This document shows positions 1 through 6,815 of a DNA stretch of 11,129 bases, piece after piece (position 1 is the first letter of the stretch; every line of letters starts with the position of its first letter). The stretch is from JAXGPP01 sp964436865. GTDB lineage: Bacteria; Planctomycetota; Planctomycetia; Pirellulales; Thermoguttaceae. The DNA is taken from positions 1-11,129 of the forward strand of contig CAYTFK010000235.1 of the NCBI GenBank assembly GCA_964436865.1, read 5' to 3'. The notes beneath the pieces were generated by a model, which searched no databases, was not told where the DNA came from, and saw only the letters and a list, made by a program, of their open reading frames with translations. The translations under genes were made by a program, and so were the position numbers.

Positions 1-7
1 GACCAAT

Positions 8-1795
8 TCACTGCTTGATCACGTCGCGGACGGTCATGCCCGAGGGGATCATGGGCAGCACGTGTTCCTGGTAAGGAACGGCGACGTCGAGGAGGAACGG
101 TCCGGGGGTCTCGATCATTTCTTCCAGAGCGCCGACGAGATCGGACTTGTTCACGATCGAACGGGCATTCCAGCCGAACCCGCGCGCGATGGTGACGAAG
201 TCGGGATAGCGCGTGGCCGGGCCGATGCCGTTGCCTTTACCGATCGCCTCGGGGTCGTCGATCGGTCCAAGGTAGGTGTGGGCGCGGTTGGAGGCATGGA
301 AGCGGTCCTCCCACTGCACCACCATTCCCAGGTGCTGGTTGTTCAAGAGCAGCACCTTCACGGGCACCTTCTCGCAGTGGCAGGTAGCCATTTCCTGCAC
401 GTTCATCAAGAAGCTGCCGTCGCCGTCGATATCGACCACCAGCTTGTCAGGGTGGGCGATCTTTGCACCGATGGCGGCCGGCAGGCCGAAGCCCATGGTT
501 CCGAGGCCGGAGCTGGAGAGCCAGGTCCGCGGCCGGCGGAACTTGTAGAACTGGGCGCTCCACATCTGGTGCTGGCCCACGCCCACGCTGATGATCGCCT
601 CGCGGTCCTTGGTGAGGCGCCACAACTCGCGGATCGCGTGCTGGGCCAGAATGTCGTCGGAGTCGTCGTAGCCGAACGGATCGCTCGCCTTCCAGGCGGC
701 CAGCCTCTTGTGCCATTCGGTGAGGTCTTCTTCCGGCGCGCGGACAACCTTGTTCAATTCTGTCAACGCGTAACCGATGTCGCTGCACACGGCCAGGCTG
801 GCCGGCTTGATCTTGTTGATTTCCGACGGATCGATGTCGACGTGCACGATGCGGGCATACTTGGCGAACTCCGCCACCTTACCCGTCACCCGGTCGTCGA
901 AGCGCACACCGAATGCCAGCAGCAGATCGCACTCGTTCACCGCGTTGTTGGCGTAGATGCTGCCGTGCATTCCAAGCATGTCGAGCGACAGCGGATGGTC
1001 GCCGGGAAAGCTCCCGAGACCCATCAGGGTCATGGTTACGGGTATGCCCGTCTTTTCCACCAGCTCGTAGAGCTGGTCTGCGGCATTGGCCGCCACCAGT
1101 CCGCCGCCGGCATAGATGACCGGCCGCTTTGCCTTGCGGATTGCGTCGGCAATCTGCCGGATCTCGTCGGCGGTAGCATGACGCTCCACGCGGCGATAAC
1201 CGGGCAAATCCATTGGCTGTTCATAGTCGGGCACGACCTGGGCAAGCTGCACGTTCTTGGGCAGGTCGATGAGCACCGGCCCGGGCCGGCCCGTCGTGGC
1301 TACGTGAAACGCCTCTTTGACCACTCGGGCGATATCGTTGGGGTCGGTCACCAGGTAGTGGTGCTTGGTGACACTGCGGCAGACCTCAACGATAGGCGTC
1401 TCCTGGAAGGCGTCGGTGCCGATCACGGGCGTGCCGACCTGGCCGGTAATTGCCAGCATCGGAACGCTGTCGAGCTTGGCGTCGGCGATGGCGGTGACGA
1501 GGTTGGTCGCACCGGGGCCGCTGGTGGCCATGCACACGCCAATTCTGCCCGTCGATCGAGCGTAACCCTGCGCGGCAAATCCGCCCCCCTGCTCGTGGCG
1601 TGGGAGCACAACACGAATCCGATCCCGGAACCGAGTCAGTGCCTGGTGCAAGGGCATGCTGGCTCCGCCCGGATAGGCGAACACCGTGTCTACCCCGTGG
1701 TTCACCAAAGTCTGAACAACGACGTCGGCGCCGCTCGTCAGTTGGGGACTGGCGGGCTTGTCGGCGGTCGGTTTGTTGTTCAGCGCGGTGGCCAC
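8..1795 (-). CDS. ilvB: Acetolactate synthase (acetohydroxyacid synthase), large catalytic subunit
   Basis: ThDP- and FAD-dependent enzyme that condenses two pyruvates to acetolactate, or pyruvate with 2-ketobutyrate, the first common step of valine, leucine and isoleucine synthesis in the cytoplasm. Seen, numbered from the GTG start: an N-terminal ThDP domain with AYPGGAS and the catalytic Glu68 in RHEQGG; GQVGTPVIGTDAFQE; a middle FAD-binding domain with FGVRFDDRVTGK; and a C-terminal ThDP domain with the GDGSFLMN metal/diphosphate motif followed by NNQHLGMVVQWEDRF, whose Trp is typical of AHAS. The reading frame is open to a TTG at 1819. The GTG at 1795 is preferred because AGAGGAG lies 8 nt before it and would fall inside the longer protein. 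The result is 595 residues, a normal length. No ilvN is visible; it could lie beyond the left edge. The gene follows mtaB but has its own promoter. The family is certain; activity is inferred. Confidence 0.95.
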   Translation of the reverse strand: MATALNNKPTADKPASPQLTSGADVVVQTLVNHGVDTVFAYPGGASMPLHQALTRFRDRIRVVLPRHEQGGGFAAQGYARSTGRIGVCMATSGPGATNLVTAIADAKLDSVPMLAITGQVGTPVIGTDAFQETPIVEVCRSVTKHHYLVTDPNDIARVVKEAFHVATTGRPGPVLIDLPKNVQLAQVVPDYEQPMDLPGYRRVERHATADEIRQIADAIRKAKRPVIYAGGGLVAANAADQLYELVEKTGIPVTMTLMGLGSFPGDHPLSLDMLGMHGSIYANNAVNECDLLLAFGVRFDDRVTGKVAEFAKYARIVHVDIDPSEINKIKPASLAVCSDIGYALTELNKVVRAPEEDLTEWHKRLAAWKASDPFGYDDSDDILAQHAIRELWRLTKDREAIISVGVGQHQMWSAQFYKFRRPRTWLSSSGLGTMGFGLPAAIGAKIAHPDKLVVDIDGDGSFLMNVQEMATCHCEKVPVKVLLLNNQHLGMVVQWEDRFHASNRAHTYLGPIDDPEAIGKGNGIGPATRYPDFVTIARGFGWNARSIVNKSDLVGALEEMIETPGPFLLDVAVPYQEHVLPMIPSGMTVRDVIKQ

Positions 1796-1803
1796 AGAGT
1801 GAA

Positions 1804-1810
1804 CTCCTCT
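1804..1810 (-). promoter_or_regulatory. Ribosome binding site deciding the ilvB start
   Basis: On the minus strand this reads AGAGGAG, ending 8 nt before the GTG at 1795. It lies inside the longer reading frame that begins at TTG 1819. It therefore argues for the GTG as the true start of ilvB. Confidence 0.7.
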
Positions 1811-1856
1811 CAACAGCAATTAGGTGAAAGTGCAACAAAAATTGCCCAAGCGGTTT

Positions 1857-1885
1857 AGAATACGTCTCTTTACCCTTCCTTGCAA
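1857..1885 (-). promoter_or_regulatory. Sigma70-like promoter of ilvB
   Basis: On the minus strand a TTGCAA -35 box (1880-1885) and a TATTCT -10 box (1857-1862) are separated by exactly 17 bp. The predicted transcript would start near 1850 and carry a leader of about 55 nt before the GTG at 1795. That leader has no visible leader peptide rich in Leu/Val/Ile codons and no terminator/antiterminator pair, so classical attenuation is not supported. This is a consensus match by eye only. Confidence 0.5.
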
Positions 1886-2049
1886 GTCGGGCTTGACACT
1901 TAGGACGCATGCCGCGGCTTCAAGGTTCTCCCCCACAACGGCAGGATTGTCCGGATATGGCGCGGTGTGTTCTGCGTTCCCAGCCGTTGTCCAGTGCGAA
2001 CTGTGTGGCGGATCAGGCTGTTGAGCCGCCGTCCCTGCCAATGCCTTGA

Positions 2050-3315
2050 TTACGCTGCCAGGATGCGATCCTCGGCGGCGGCTTGAGCCCGGACTTCGAC
2101 CAACTGGCCAGGCATACCTCGACTGGCGGGTAGCTCGACCGGAGCATAGCGTGCGGAGGTCCCCAACATGACGCCGGGCTGACGCGGATCCGGTTCTTCG
2201 ATCATGACTTGGAGTTCCCTGCCCACGAGTCCCTGGAAGTAGCGGAATCTCAGTTGGCGTTCCAAAGCCGCCAATCCGGCGGCGCGCCGGTGCTTCACTT
2301 CGGGCGGAATTTGGTCGAGCATTCCCGCGGCCGGGGTTCCCTGACGAGGGCTGAAGCGGAAGATGTGGATCTTCGAGAATCCGATTTCTTCCACCGCGCG
2401 ACAGGTGGCGGCAAAGTCGGCGTCGGTTTCGCCCGGAAAGCCTACGATGACATCGGTTGTCAGTGCCGGATTATCGAGTATCTCGCGAGCCATCTGACAG
2501 CGCTCGCGGAACCGGCTGCTTTGCCAGCGGCGGCGCATCCGGCGAAGGACCGCGTCAGAGCCGCTCTGCATGGAAATGTGCAGATGCGGGCAAATGCGAG
2601 CGGGATGAGCTGCCATGACCGAGAGCAATTCGGGCGTCGTCTCCACTCCCTCGATGCTCGAGAGCCGGACGCGGAAGGGGCCGTCGAGTTGCACAATCCG
2701 GTCCAGCAATTGCGGCAACCGTATCCGGCCGCCGGGCAATCGTCCGCCGAAATCGACGCCGTAATGCCCGAGATGAATGCCAGTGAGGACGATCTCGCGA
2801 TAGCCCGAAGCGACGAGTCGGCGGATTTCGTCGAGAACGTCTTCGATGGGTCGGCTGGCCAAGGTCGGCCGGACGCGGGGAATTATGCAGTAGGTGCAGT
2901 TGAGCCGGCAGCCGTCCTGCACTTTGACATAGGCCCGATGTCGGGATCCGAACGACGAGATGCCTCGCGGCGCTTCGACCAGCCCGAACCGCTGAAGCAG
3001 AGCGGGCAGTTGCCGCTTGTCGGTGATCATTTCGCTGACGCCGGGCAGAGATGCGACTGCCAAGCCGTCGCGGGTGGCGTAGCAACCCATGACGACGATT
3101 TCAGCCTGCGGGTTTTCCCGGTGAAAATGCCGAATTGCCTTGCGGCTCTTCAGGTCGGCCTCGCCGGTGACCGTGCACGTATTCACGAGGTACAGGTCGG
3201 CCGGCGTGTCGGAGGCGGCCTCCTCGTATCCGAGCCTTTCCAGGCCCTCGCGGACGTACTGCGTCTCGTACTGGTTGACTTTGCAGCCGAGGGTGATGGT
3301 CTTGAAGGAGGGCAT
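2050..3315 (-). CDS. mtaB: MtaB-type tRNA methylthiotransferase (t6A to ms2t6A), radical SAM
   Basis: Radical-SAM enzyme of the MiaB/RimO/MtaB group. Family members with this signature add a methylthio group to t6A37 of ANN-decoding tRNAs. Seen, from the ATG at 3315 (421 aa, normal length): an N-terminal UPF0004 domain with three cluster cysteines, Cys11 (TLGCKVNQYE), Cys47 (VNTCTVTGEAD) and Cys78 (VMGCYATR); then the radical-SAM motif Cys136-x3-Cys140-x2-Cys143 (DGCRLNCTYC); and a C-terminal part of about 60 residues compatible with a TRAM domain. TLGCKVNQYE and CTVTGEAD favour MtaB over MiaB. The frame stays open upstream to 3438, but those 41 extra codons overlap the end of clpS and are proline/arginine-rich before the conserved MPSFKTITLGC start, so the ATG at 3315 is chosen. 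There is no clear Shine-Dalgarno. clpS ends 70 bp upstream, so cotranscription is likely. Confidence 0.87.
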   Translation of the reverse strand: MPSFKTITLGCKVNQYETQYVREGLERLGYEEAASDTPADLYLVNTCTVTGEADLKSRKAIRHFHRENPQAEIVVMGCYATRDGLAVASLPGVSEMITDKRQLPALLQRFGLVEAPRGISSFGSRHRAYVKVQDGCRLNCTYCIIPRVRPTLASRPIEDVLDEIRRLVASGYREIVLTGIHLGHYGVDFGGRLPGGRIRLPQLLDRIVQLDGPFRVRLSSIEGVETTPELLSVMAAHPARICPHLHISMQSGSDAVLRRMRRRWQSSRFRERCQMAREILDNPALTTDVIVGFPGETDADFAATCRAVEEIGFSKIHIFRFSPRQGTPAAGMLDQIPPEVKHRRAAGLAALERQLRFRYFQGLVGRELQVMIEEPDPRQPGVMLGTSARYAPVELPASRGMPGQLVEVRAQAAAEDRILAA

Positions 3316-3385
3316 GACGCGGTCGGGGTGTGATGTCGGCGGAGCCTGAGGCGACGGGTAGTCGCCGCCTTCCGGCTTGTCGCCC

Positions 3386-3745
3386 TTATTCGGGAACCGG
3401 TTCGATAGTGGCCGACATCGACCCCTTGCAGCCCTCAATGAGATCGTCCTTGCCGAAGGCGTGGATCTGATCGCGTTTTAGCTCCGCGTGCTCCTTGGTG
3501 GTCGTCAGCACAATTACTCGGCCCCGGGTATCCACTTCGCAAGCCATCTGGTAACCCTTTTCAACCGGATGGCCGAAGAGGGTCTGCAGCATGACGACGA
3601 CATAGGCATAGGTGTGGTCGTCGTCGTTCCAAAGGATTACGTTATAGCGTGGCTGGCGCTTCGGCTTGTCCTGCTTACGGCTCCGCCGGCGGCGGACCGT
3701 TGCTTCCAACGGTTCGGCAACGGGCGTCGATTCCGCTTCGGCCAT
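3386..3745 (-). CDS. clpS: ClpS-like ATP-dependent Clp protease adaptor, divergent pocket
   Basis: Adaptor that, in the known family, delivers N-degron substrates to ClpA/ClpC of the ClpP protease. Seen: 119 aa; a basic, presumably flexible N-terminal extension of about 33 residues with the run RRRRSRK; then the ClpS fold starting YNVILWNDDDHTYAYVV, with the conserved Asn40-Asp41-Asp42, and KEHAELKRDQI further on. An ungapped comparison with remembered E. coli ClpS puts Asp72 where the substrate-amino-group His66 should be, Tyr46 at the gatekeeper Met40, and His44 at Thr38. The fold assignment is secure, but N-degron specificity may differ. The start at 3745 is supported by AAGGGAG at 3755-3761, 9 nt upstream. 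No clpA or clpC lies in the window. It is probably the first gene of a clpS-mtaB transcript. Confidence 0.88.
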   Translation of the reverse strand: MAEAESTPVAEPLEATVRRRRSRKQDKPKRQPRYNVILWNDDDHTYAYVVVMLQTLFGHPVEKGYQMACEVDTRGRVIVLTTTKEHAELKRDQIHAFGKDDLIEGCKGSMSATIEPVPE

Positions 3746-3783
3746 GAGCGTGTTCTCCCTTGGCCTGTGATGTCAGCCCCCGG

Positions 3784-3813
3784 TTGGCCGGTCCGGGCAG
3801 CGATTATTATATT
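3784..3813 (+). promoter_or_regulatory. Candidate promoter of the M20 peptidase gene
   Basis: TTGGCC (3784-3789) and TATATT (3808-3813) with an 18-bp spacer resemble a sigma70 promoter. Transcription would start near 3820, giving a very short leader that still contains the GGAGG ribosome site. The -10 overlaps the opposite-strand TATAAT used for clpS. The -35 matches the consensus at only four of six positions. Confidence 0.35.
3806..3811 (-). promoter_or_regulatory. -10 box for clpS in the divergent promoter region
   Basis: The minus strand reads a perfect TATAAT, inside the only AT-rich patch of the 88-bp gap between clpS and the M20 gene. No good -35 box is found 16-18 bp upstream (about 3829-3834), so the call rests on the -10 and on its position about 60 bp before the clpS start. 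Confidence 0.4.
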
Positions 3814-3821
3814 TTACGGAC

Positions 3822-3826
3822 GGAGG
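3822..3826 (+). promoter_or_regulatory. Ribosome binding site deciding the GTG start of the M20 gene
   Basis: GGAGG lies 7 nt before the GTG at 3834. It supports that GTG as start, since there is no in-frame ATG nearby and homologous sequence begins at once (ASIDAWLESQ). Confidence 0.75.
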
Positions 3827-3833
3827 ATGGAGC

Positions 3834-5225
3834 GTGCCTACTGCCTCAATCGATGCCTGGCTTGAGTCACAGCGCCAGTCGCTGGTGAACGAACTGTGCG
3901 AATTACTGCGGATCCCGAGCGTCAGTGCCGATCCGGCCCATCGCGACGATCTCCGCCGCGCGGCGGAGTGGGTCGCCGAACGATTTCGCCGTATGGGATT
4001 CGCCGCAGAGATCATCCCCACCGCCGGACACCCGTTGGTTTATGCCGAGTCGCCGCCGGTGCCGGGAGCGCCCACGGTGCTCGTCTACGGCCATTATGAC
4101 GTCCAGCCGGCCGATCCAATCGATCAATGGGTGACGCCGCCATTCGAGCCAACCGAGCGAGACGGCAACCTCTACGCGAGGGGGGCCACCGACGACAAGG
4201 GGCAGATGCTAACCCATATGCTCAGTGCACGGGCGTGGCTCGAGGTCGAGGGCCGATTGCCCGTGAACCTCAAGTATGTCATTGAGGGAGAGGAGGAGGT
4301 CGGCAGTTCCAGTCTGCAGAAATTCCTGCCCGAGCAAGCTGAGCGGTTGGCGTCCGACTGCATCGTGATCAGCGACGGGGCCCAGTTTGGCCCCGGATTG
4401 CCGGCGATCTGCTACGGGCTCCGCGGCATAGCCTATTTCGAATTGCGGCTGAAGGGCCCCGACCGCGACCTTCATTCGGGCACCTTTGGCGGTTCGATTA
4501 CCAATCCGGCCAACGCGATGGCCCGCATCCTCGCGGCGCTGGTCGACGAACAAGGACGGATTCAGGTGCCGGGTTTTTACGATGATGTCGTGCCGTTGAC
4601 CCCCGGAGAGCGCGACCAGTTGGCCGCGCTGCCGTTTGACGAGGTGCAGTACCTGAAACAGGTCGGTGCAAGCGGTGCGGTCGGGGAAGTCGGGTACAGC
4701 GCCCTCGAACGCCGCTGGGCGCGGCCGACCTGCGACATCAACGGCCTGAAGAGCGGCTACCAAGGCGAGGGAGCCAAGACAGTCCTGCCGGCCACCGCAT
4801 CGGCCAAGTTCAGCTTCCGCCTCGTCCCCAACCAGAGCCCGGAGCGTGTTGCGGAAGGCTTGCGTGCCCTGGTTGAGCGATTGTGTCCACCGGGAATCAC
4901 GTTCGAGTTGGACGACCACCACGGCTCACCCGGCGTGCTCGTGCCGCTGGACAGCCCGTACGTCCAGGCCGCCGCGCGTGCCGTGGAGCACGCATTTGGC
5001 CGCCCGCCGGTGTACACGCGCGAGGGCGGTTCGATTCCGATCGTGACCAACTTCCACGAAACACTCAAGATCGATACGCTCCTGTTGGGCTGGGGGCAGG
5101 ACGACGACAATACCCACAGCCCGAATGAGAAGTTCTCACTGGCCGATTTCCACCGCGGCATCCGTGCCAGCGCCAAGCTGTGGGACGAACTGAGCCGTGT
5201 CGGCCCGCGACGGTCTCAAGCCTGA
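3834..5225 (+). CDS. M20 family zinc metallopeptidase (carnosinase/nonspecific dipeptidase-like)
   Basis: Cytoplasmic di-zinc peptidase of the M20/ArgE/DapE superfamily, closest in look to the CNDP2/PepV-like dipeptidases. It probably hydrolyses dipeptides or acylated amino acids. Seen in 463 aa with no signal peptide: metal ligand His87 and Asp89 in YGHYDVQP; bridging Asp120 in ARGATDDKG; general base Glu154 and ligand Glu155 in EGEEEVGS; ligand Asp181 in ISDGAQFG; the lid/dimerisation domain with His214 (RDLHSGTFGG) and Arg330 (FSFRLVPNQ); and the last ligand, His428, in NTHSPNEKF. All catalytic positions expected for the carnosinase subgroup are present, so it should be active. The start is GTG with GGAGG 7 nt upstream. 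It is divergent from clpS and 75 bp ahead of serS. The exact substrate cannot be read from the sequence. Confidence 0.92.
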   Translation: MPTASIDAWLESQRQSLVNELCELLRIPSVSADPAHRDDLRRAAEWVAERFRRMGFAAEIIPTAGHPLVYAESPPVPGAPTVLVYGHYDVQPADPIDQWVTPPFEPTERDGNLYARGATDDKGQMLTHMLSARAWLEVEGRLPVNLKYVIEGEEEVGSSSLQKFLPEQAERLASDCIVISDGAQFGPGLPAICYGLRGIAYFELRLKGPDRDLHSGTFGGSITNPANAMARILAALVDEQGRIQVPGFYDDVVPLTPGERDQLAALPFDEVQYLKQVGASGAVGEVGYSALERRWARPTCDINGLKSGYQGEGAKTVLPATASAKFSFRLVPNQSPERVAEGLRALVERLCPPGITFELDDHHGSPGVLVPLDSPYVQAAARAVEHAFGRPPVYTREGGSIPIVTNFHETLKIDTLLLGWGQDDDNTHSPNEKFSLADFHRGIRASAKLWDELSRVGPRRSQA

Positions 5226-5300
5226 GTCGAAGGGTCGATTCATCGGTTCGCCGCGCATCGGCTTCTGCTCCTACACCCCCACTTTCGGACTACTTTTGCC

Positions 5301-6578
5301 ATGCTCGACCGCCGATTTATCCTCGACAATATCGCCGCTGTCAAACAGAACTGTGCCAACCGCAACGTTCCGGTCGATGTCGATCGTTTCGTGGCACTGG
5401 AAACGCGGCGCAAAGAACTTCAGGCACAGGTCGATGAACTGAACCGGCGAGCCAACGAGGTCTCGAAGTCGATCGGCAAAGCCAAAGACCAGGCCGAGCG
5501 CGAGTCGCGCAAGGAAGAAGGCCGTCTGTTGCGCGAACAGCACGGCCAGGTGAAGATCGAACTGGACGGTGTTGCCGCCGAACTCGAACTGATCCACAAG
5601 TCGATCCCCAACATGACCCACCCCGACGCGCCGGTGGGTACCGACGAGCAGGCGAATCGCGAGCTTTTCAAGGGGAAGACTCCGACGCGGGAGTTTGATT
5701 TCCAGCCGCTCGACCACGTGGAACTCGGCGAGAAGCTCGGGCTCATGGACTTCGAGTCCGGCGCCCGCGTGGCCGGCCACGGGTTCTATTTCCTGAAGAA
5801 CGAGGCGGTGCTGCTGGAGTTGGCGCTGGTGCGATACGCGCTCGACGTGCTCCTGGGAGAGGGCTTCGTCCCCATGACCACTCCCGATTTGGCCCGTAAC
5901 GAGGTGCTGGAAGGGACCGGCTACATTCCGCGCGGCCCGGAGACGCAGATCTACAGCATCGAGCAGAGCGACTTGAGCCTGATCGCCACCGCCGAGATCA
6001 CGCTCGGCGGCACGCTGGCCGACCAGATCGTCGACGCCGAAGCGCTGCCGATCAAGCTCTGCGGCATCAGCCACTGCTTTCGCACCGAGGCCGGCGCCCA
6101 CGGCCGCGCGACGCGCGGGCTATACCGGGTGCACCAGTTCACTAAGGTGGAGATGTTTGCCTTTACGCTGCCCGACGACAGCGACTCGATGCTGGAGCAC
6201 CTCCGCGAGCTGGAATGCCGGCTGTTCGATGGCCTGGGAATACCCTATCGCGTGATCGACACGGCGACGGGCGACTTGGGCGGGCCAGCCTATCGCAAGT
6301 TCGACCTGGAAGCCTGGATGCCCGGCCGCGGCGAATACGGTGAAGTCACCAGCACGTCGAACTGCACCGACTTCCAGGCACGGCGGCTGGGCATCCGCTA
6401 CCGCGTCAAGGGAGAGAAGGGCACTCGCTTCCTGCACACGCTCAACGGCACGGCGATCGCGATCAGCCGCGGCCTGATCGCCGTGCTAGAAAACTACCAG
6501 CAGTCCGATGGCTCGGTGACTGTGCCTGAAGTGCTTCGCCCATGGGTCGGCAAGGAGCGGATCGAGCCGCGGAAATAA
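5301..6578 (+). CDS. serS: Seryl-tRNA synthetase
   Basis: Class II aminoacyl-tRNA synthetase that charges tRNA-Ser, and tRNA-Sec where present, with serine in the cytoplasm. Seen in 425 aa, the usual bacterial length: an N-terminal long helical hairpin, roughly residues 28-105, rich in Lys/Glu/Arg (the coiled-coil arm that grips the tRNA variable arm); the serine-binding TAE motif at 230-232; motif 2 around 259-285 with FRTEAGAHGRATRG and HQFTKVEM; and motif 3 around 382-404 with NGTAIAISRGLIAVLENYQ (motif-3 Arg390) followed by VPEVLRPW. The ATG at 5301 matches the normal MLDxRFI start. No Shine-Dalgarno precedes it. The 75-bp gap after the M20 gene shows no clear promoter or terminator, so read-through from that gene is possible. 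It converges with the NUDIX gene. Confidence 0.97.
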   Translation: MLDRRFILDNIAAVKQNCANRNVPVDVDRFVALETRRKELQAQVDELNRRANEVSKSIGKAKDQAERESRKEEGRLLREQHGQVKIELDGVAAELELIHKSIPNMTHPDAPVGTDEQANRELFKGKTPTREFDFQPLDHVELGEKLGLMDFESGARVAGHGFYFLKNEAVLLELALVRYALDVLLGEGFVPMTTPDLARNEVLEGTGYIPRGPETQIYSIEQSDLSLIATAEITLGGTLADQIVDAEALPIKLCGISHCFRTEAGAHGRATRGLYRVHQFTKVEMFAFTLPDDSDSMLEHLRELECRLFDGLGIPYRVIDTATGDLGGPAYRKFDLEAWMPGRGEYGEVTSTSNCTDFQARRLGIRYRVKGEKGTRFLHTLNGTAIAISRGLIAVLENYQQSDGSVTVPEVLRPWVGKERIEPRK

Positions 6579-6585
6579 GTGGCGA

Positions 6586-6617
6586 CCTCTCAGCGGGAAG
6601 CGCGACGCCCGCAGAGG
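6586..6617 (+). other. Hairpin directly after serS
   Basis: CCTCT (6586-6590) and GCGGG (6593-6597) pair with CCCGC (6608-6612) and AGAGG (6613-6617), leaving a 2-nt bulge and a 10-nt loop. It begins 8 nt after the serS stop. No T-run follows on the plus strand, so it is a 3'-end stabilising or Rho-assisted structure at best, not a standard intrinsic terminator. Confidence 0.45.
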
Positions 6618-6625
6618 AACGGCGC

Positions 6626-6669
6626 AAAAAAAGAGCCCCCCGCAGGCGGGGCAGGGACCTGCGGAGGGC
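6626..6669 (-). terminator. Rho-independent terminator for the NUDIX transcript
   Basis: Arms 6635-6646 and 6658-6669 form a 12-bp GC-rich stem with one mismatch and an 11-nt loop. On the minus strand the stem is followed by TCTTTTTTT (6634-6626), the classic intrinsic terminator layout. It lies about 150 nt after the NUDIX stop codon and would also keep minus-strand transcription out of serS. On the plus strand no T-run follows. Confidence 0.75.
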
Positions 6670-6685
6670 CGAAACGAGAGATCTC

Positions 6686-6714
6686 TCGGGGGTGTAAGAT
6701 AAACTACCCCCCGA
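6686..6714. repeat. Short inverted repeat
   Basis: TCGGGGGT (6686-6693) pairs with ACCCCCCGA (6706-6714) with a single bulged C and a 12-nt A-rich loop. No T-run follows on either strand. It lies in the 3' untranslated region of the NUDIX transcript, upstream of that transcript's terminator. Confidence 0.4.
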
Positions 6715-6717
6715 AGC

Positions 6718-6799
6718 TTGTCCATAGCCTGCCGCCCTTCCGACGCGGATTTTTTTCGTCGCGAGCAGGAATTTAGGATTCTTGGTGGACTATGGACAA
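6718..6799. repeat. Nested inverted repeat of 82 bp between convergent genes
   Basis: TTGTCCATAG (6718-6727) is perfectly inverted as CTATGGACAA (6790-6799). Directly inside, CCTGC (6728-6732) pairs with GCAGG (6765-6769), and further inside CGACG (6741-6745) pairs with CGTCG (6757-6761) around a loop that holds seven Ts. The three nested stems leave a 20-nt unpaired stretch (6770-6789). No obvious target-site duplication flanks the outer arms. It could be a structured 3'UTR, a small palindromic repeat element, or chance. Confidence 0.4.
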
Positions 6800-6815
6800 A
6801 AAGAGGGATGATTAC

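Noticed and set aside
62..1858. 598-codon open frame antisense to ilvB
   Set aside because: The opposite strand encodes a motif-complete acetolactate synthase. The antisense product has no recognisable domain and is His/Val/Arg-rich, as expected from GC-rich codons read backwards.
1893..1920. TTGACA on the plus strand upstream of mtaB's 3' end
   Set aside because: No -10 box at 16-18 bp and no plus-strand gene downstream.
1796..2049. Leucine/valine attenuator or leader peptide for ilvB
   Set aside because: No short frame with clustered branched-chain codons and no alternative terminator/antiterminator pairs were seen. Only a weak GGCGG/CCGCC dyad after mtaB, without a T-run.
2209..3333. 374-codon open frame antisense to mtaB
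   Set aside because: Same explanation: a shadow of a gene with all its cluster cysteines on the other strand; no ribosome site or domain.
3316..3438. 41-codon N-terminal extension of mtaB overlapping clpS
   Set aside because: The conserved family start (PSFKTITLGC) follows the ATG at 3315. The extension is low-complexity and would overlap the clpS coding end.
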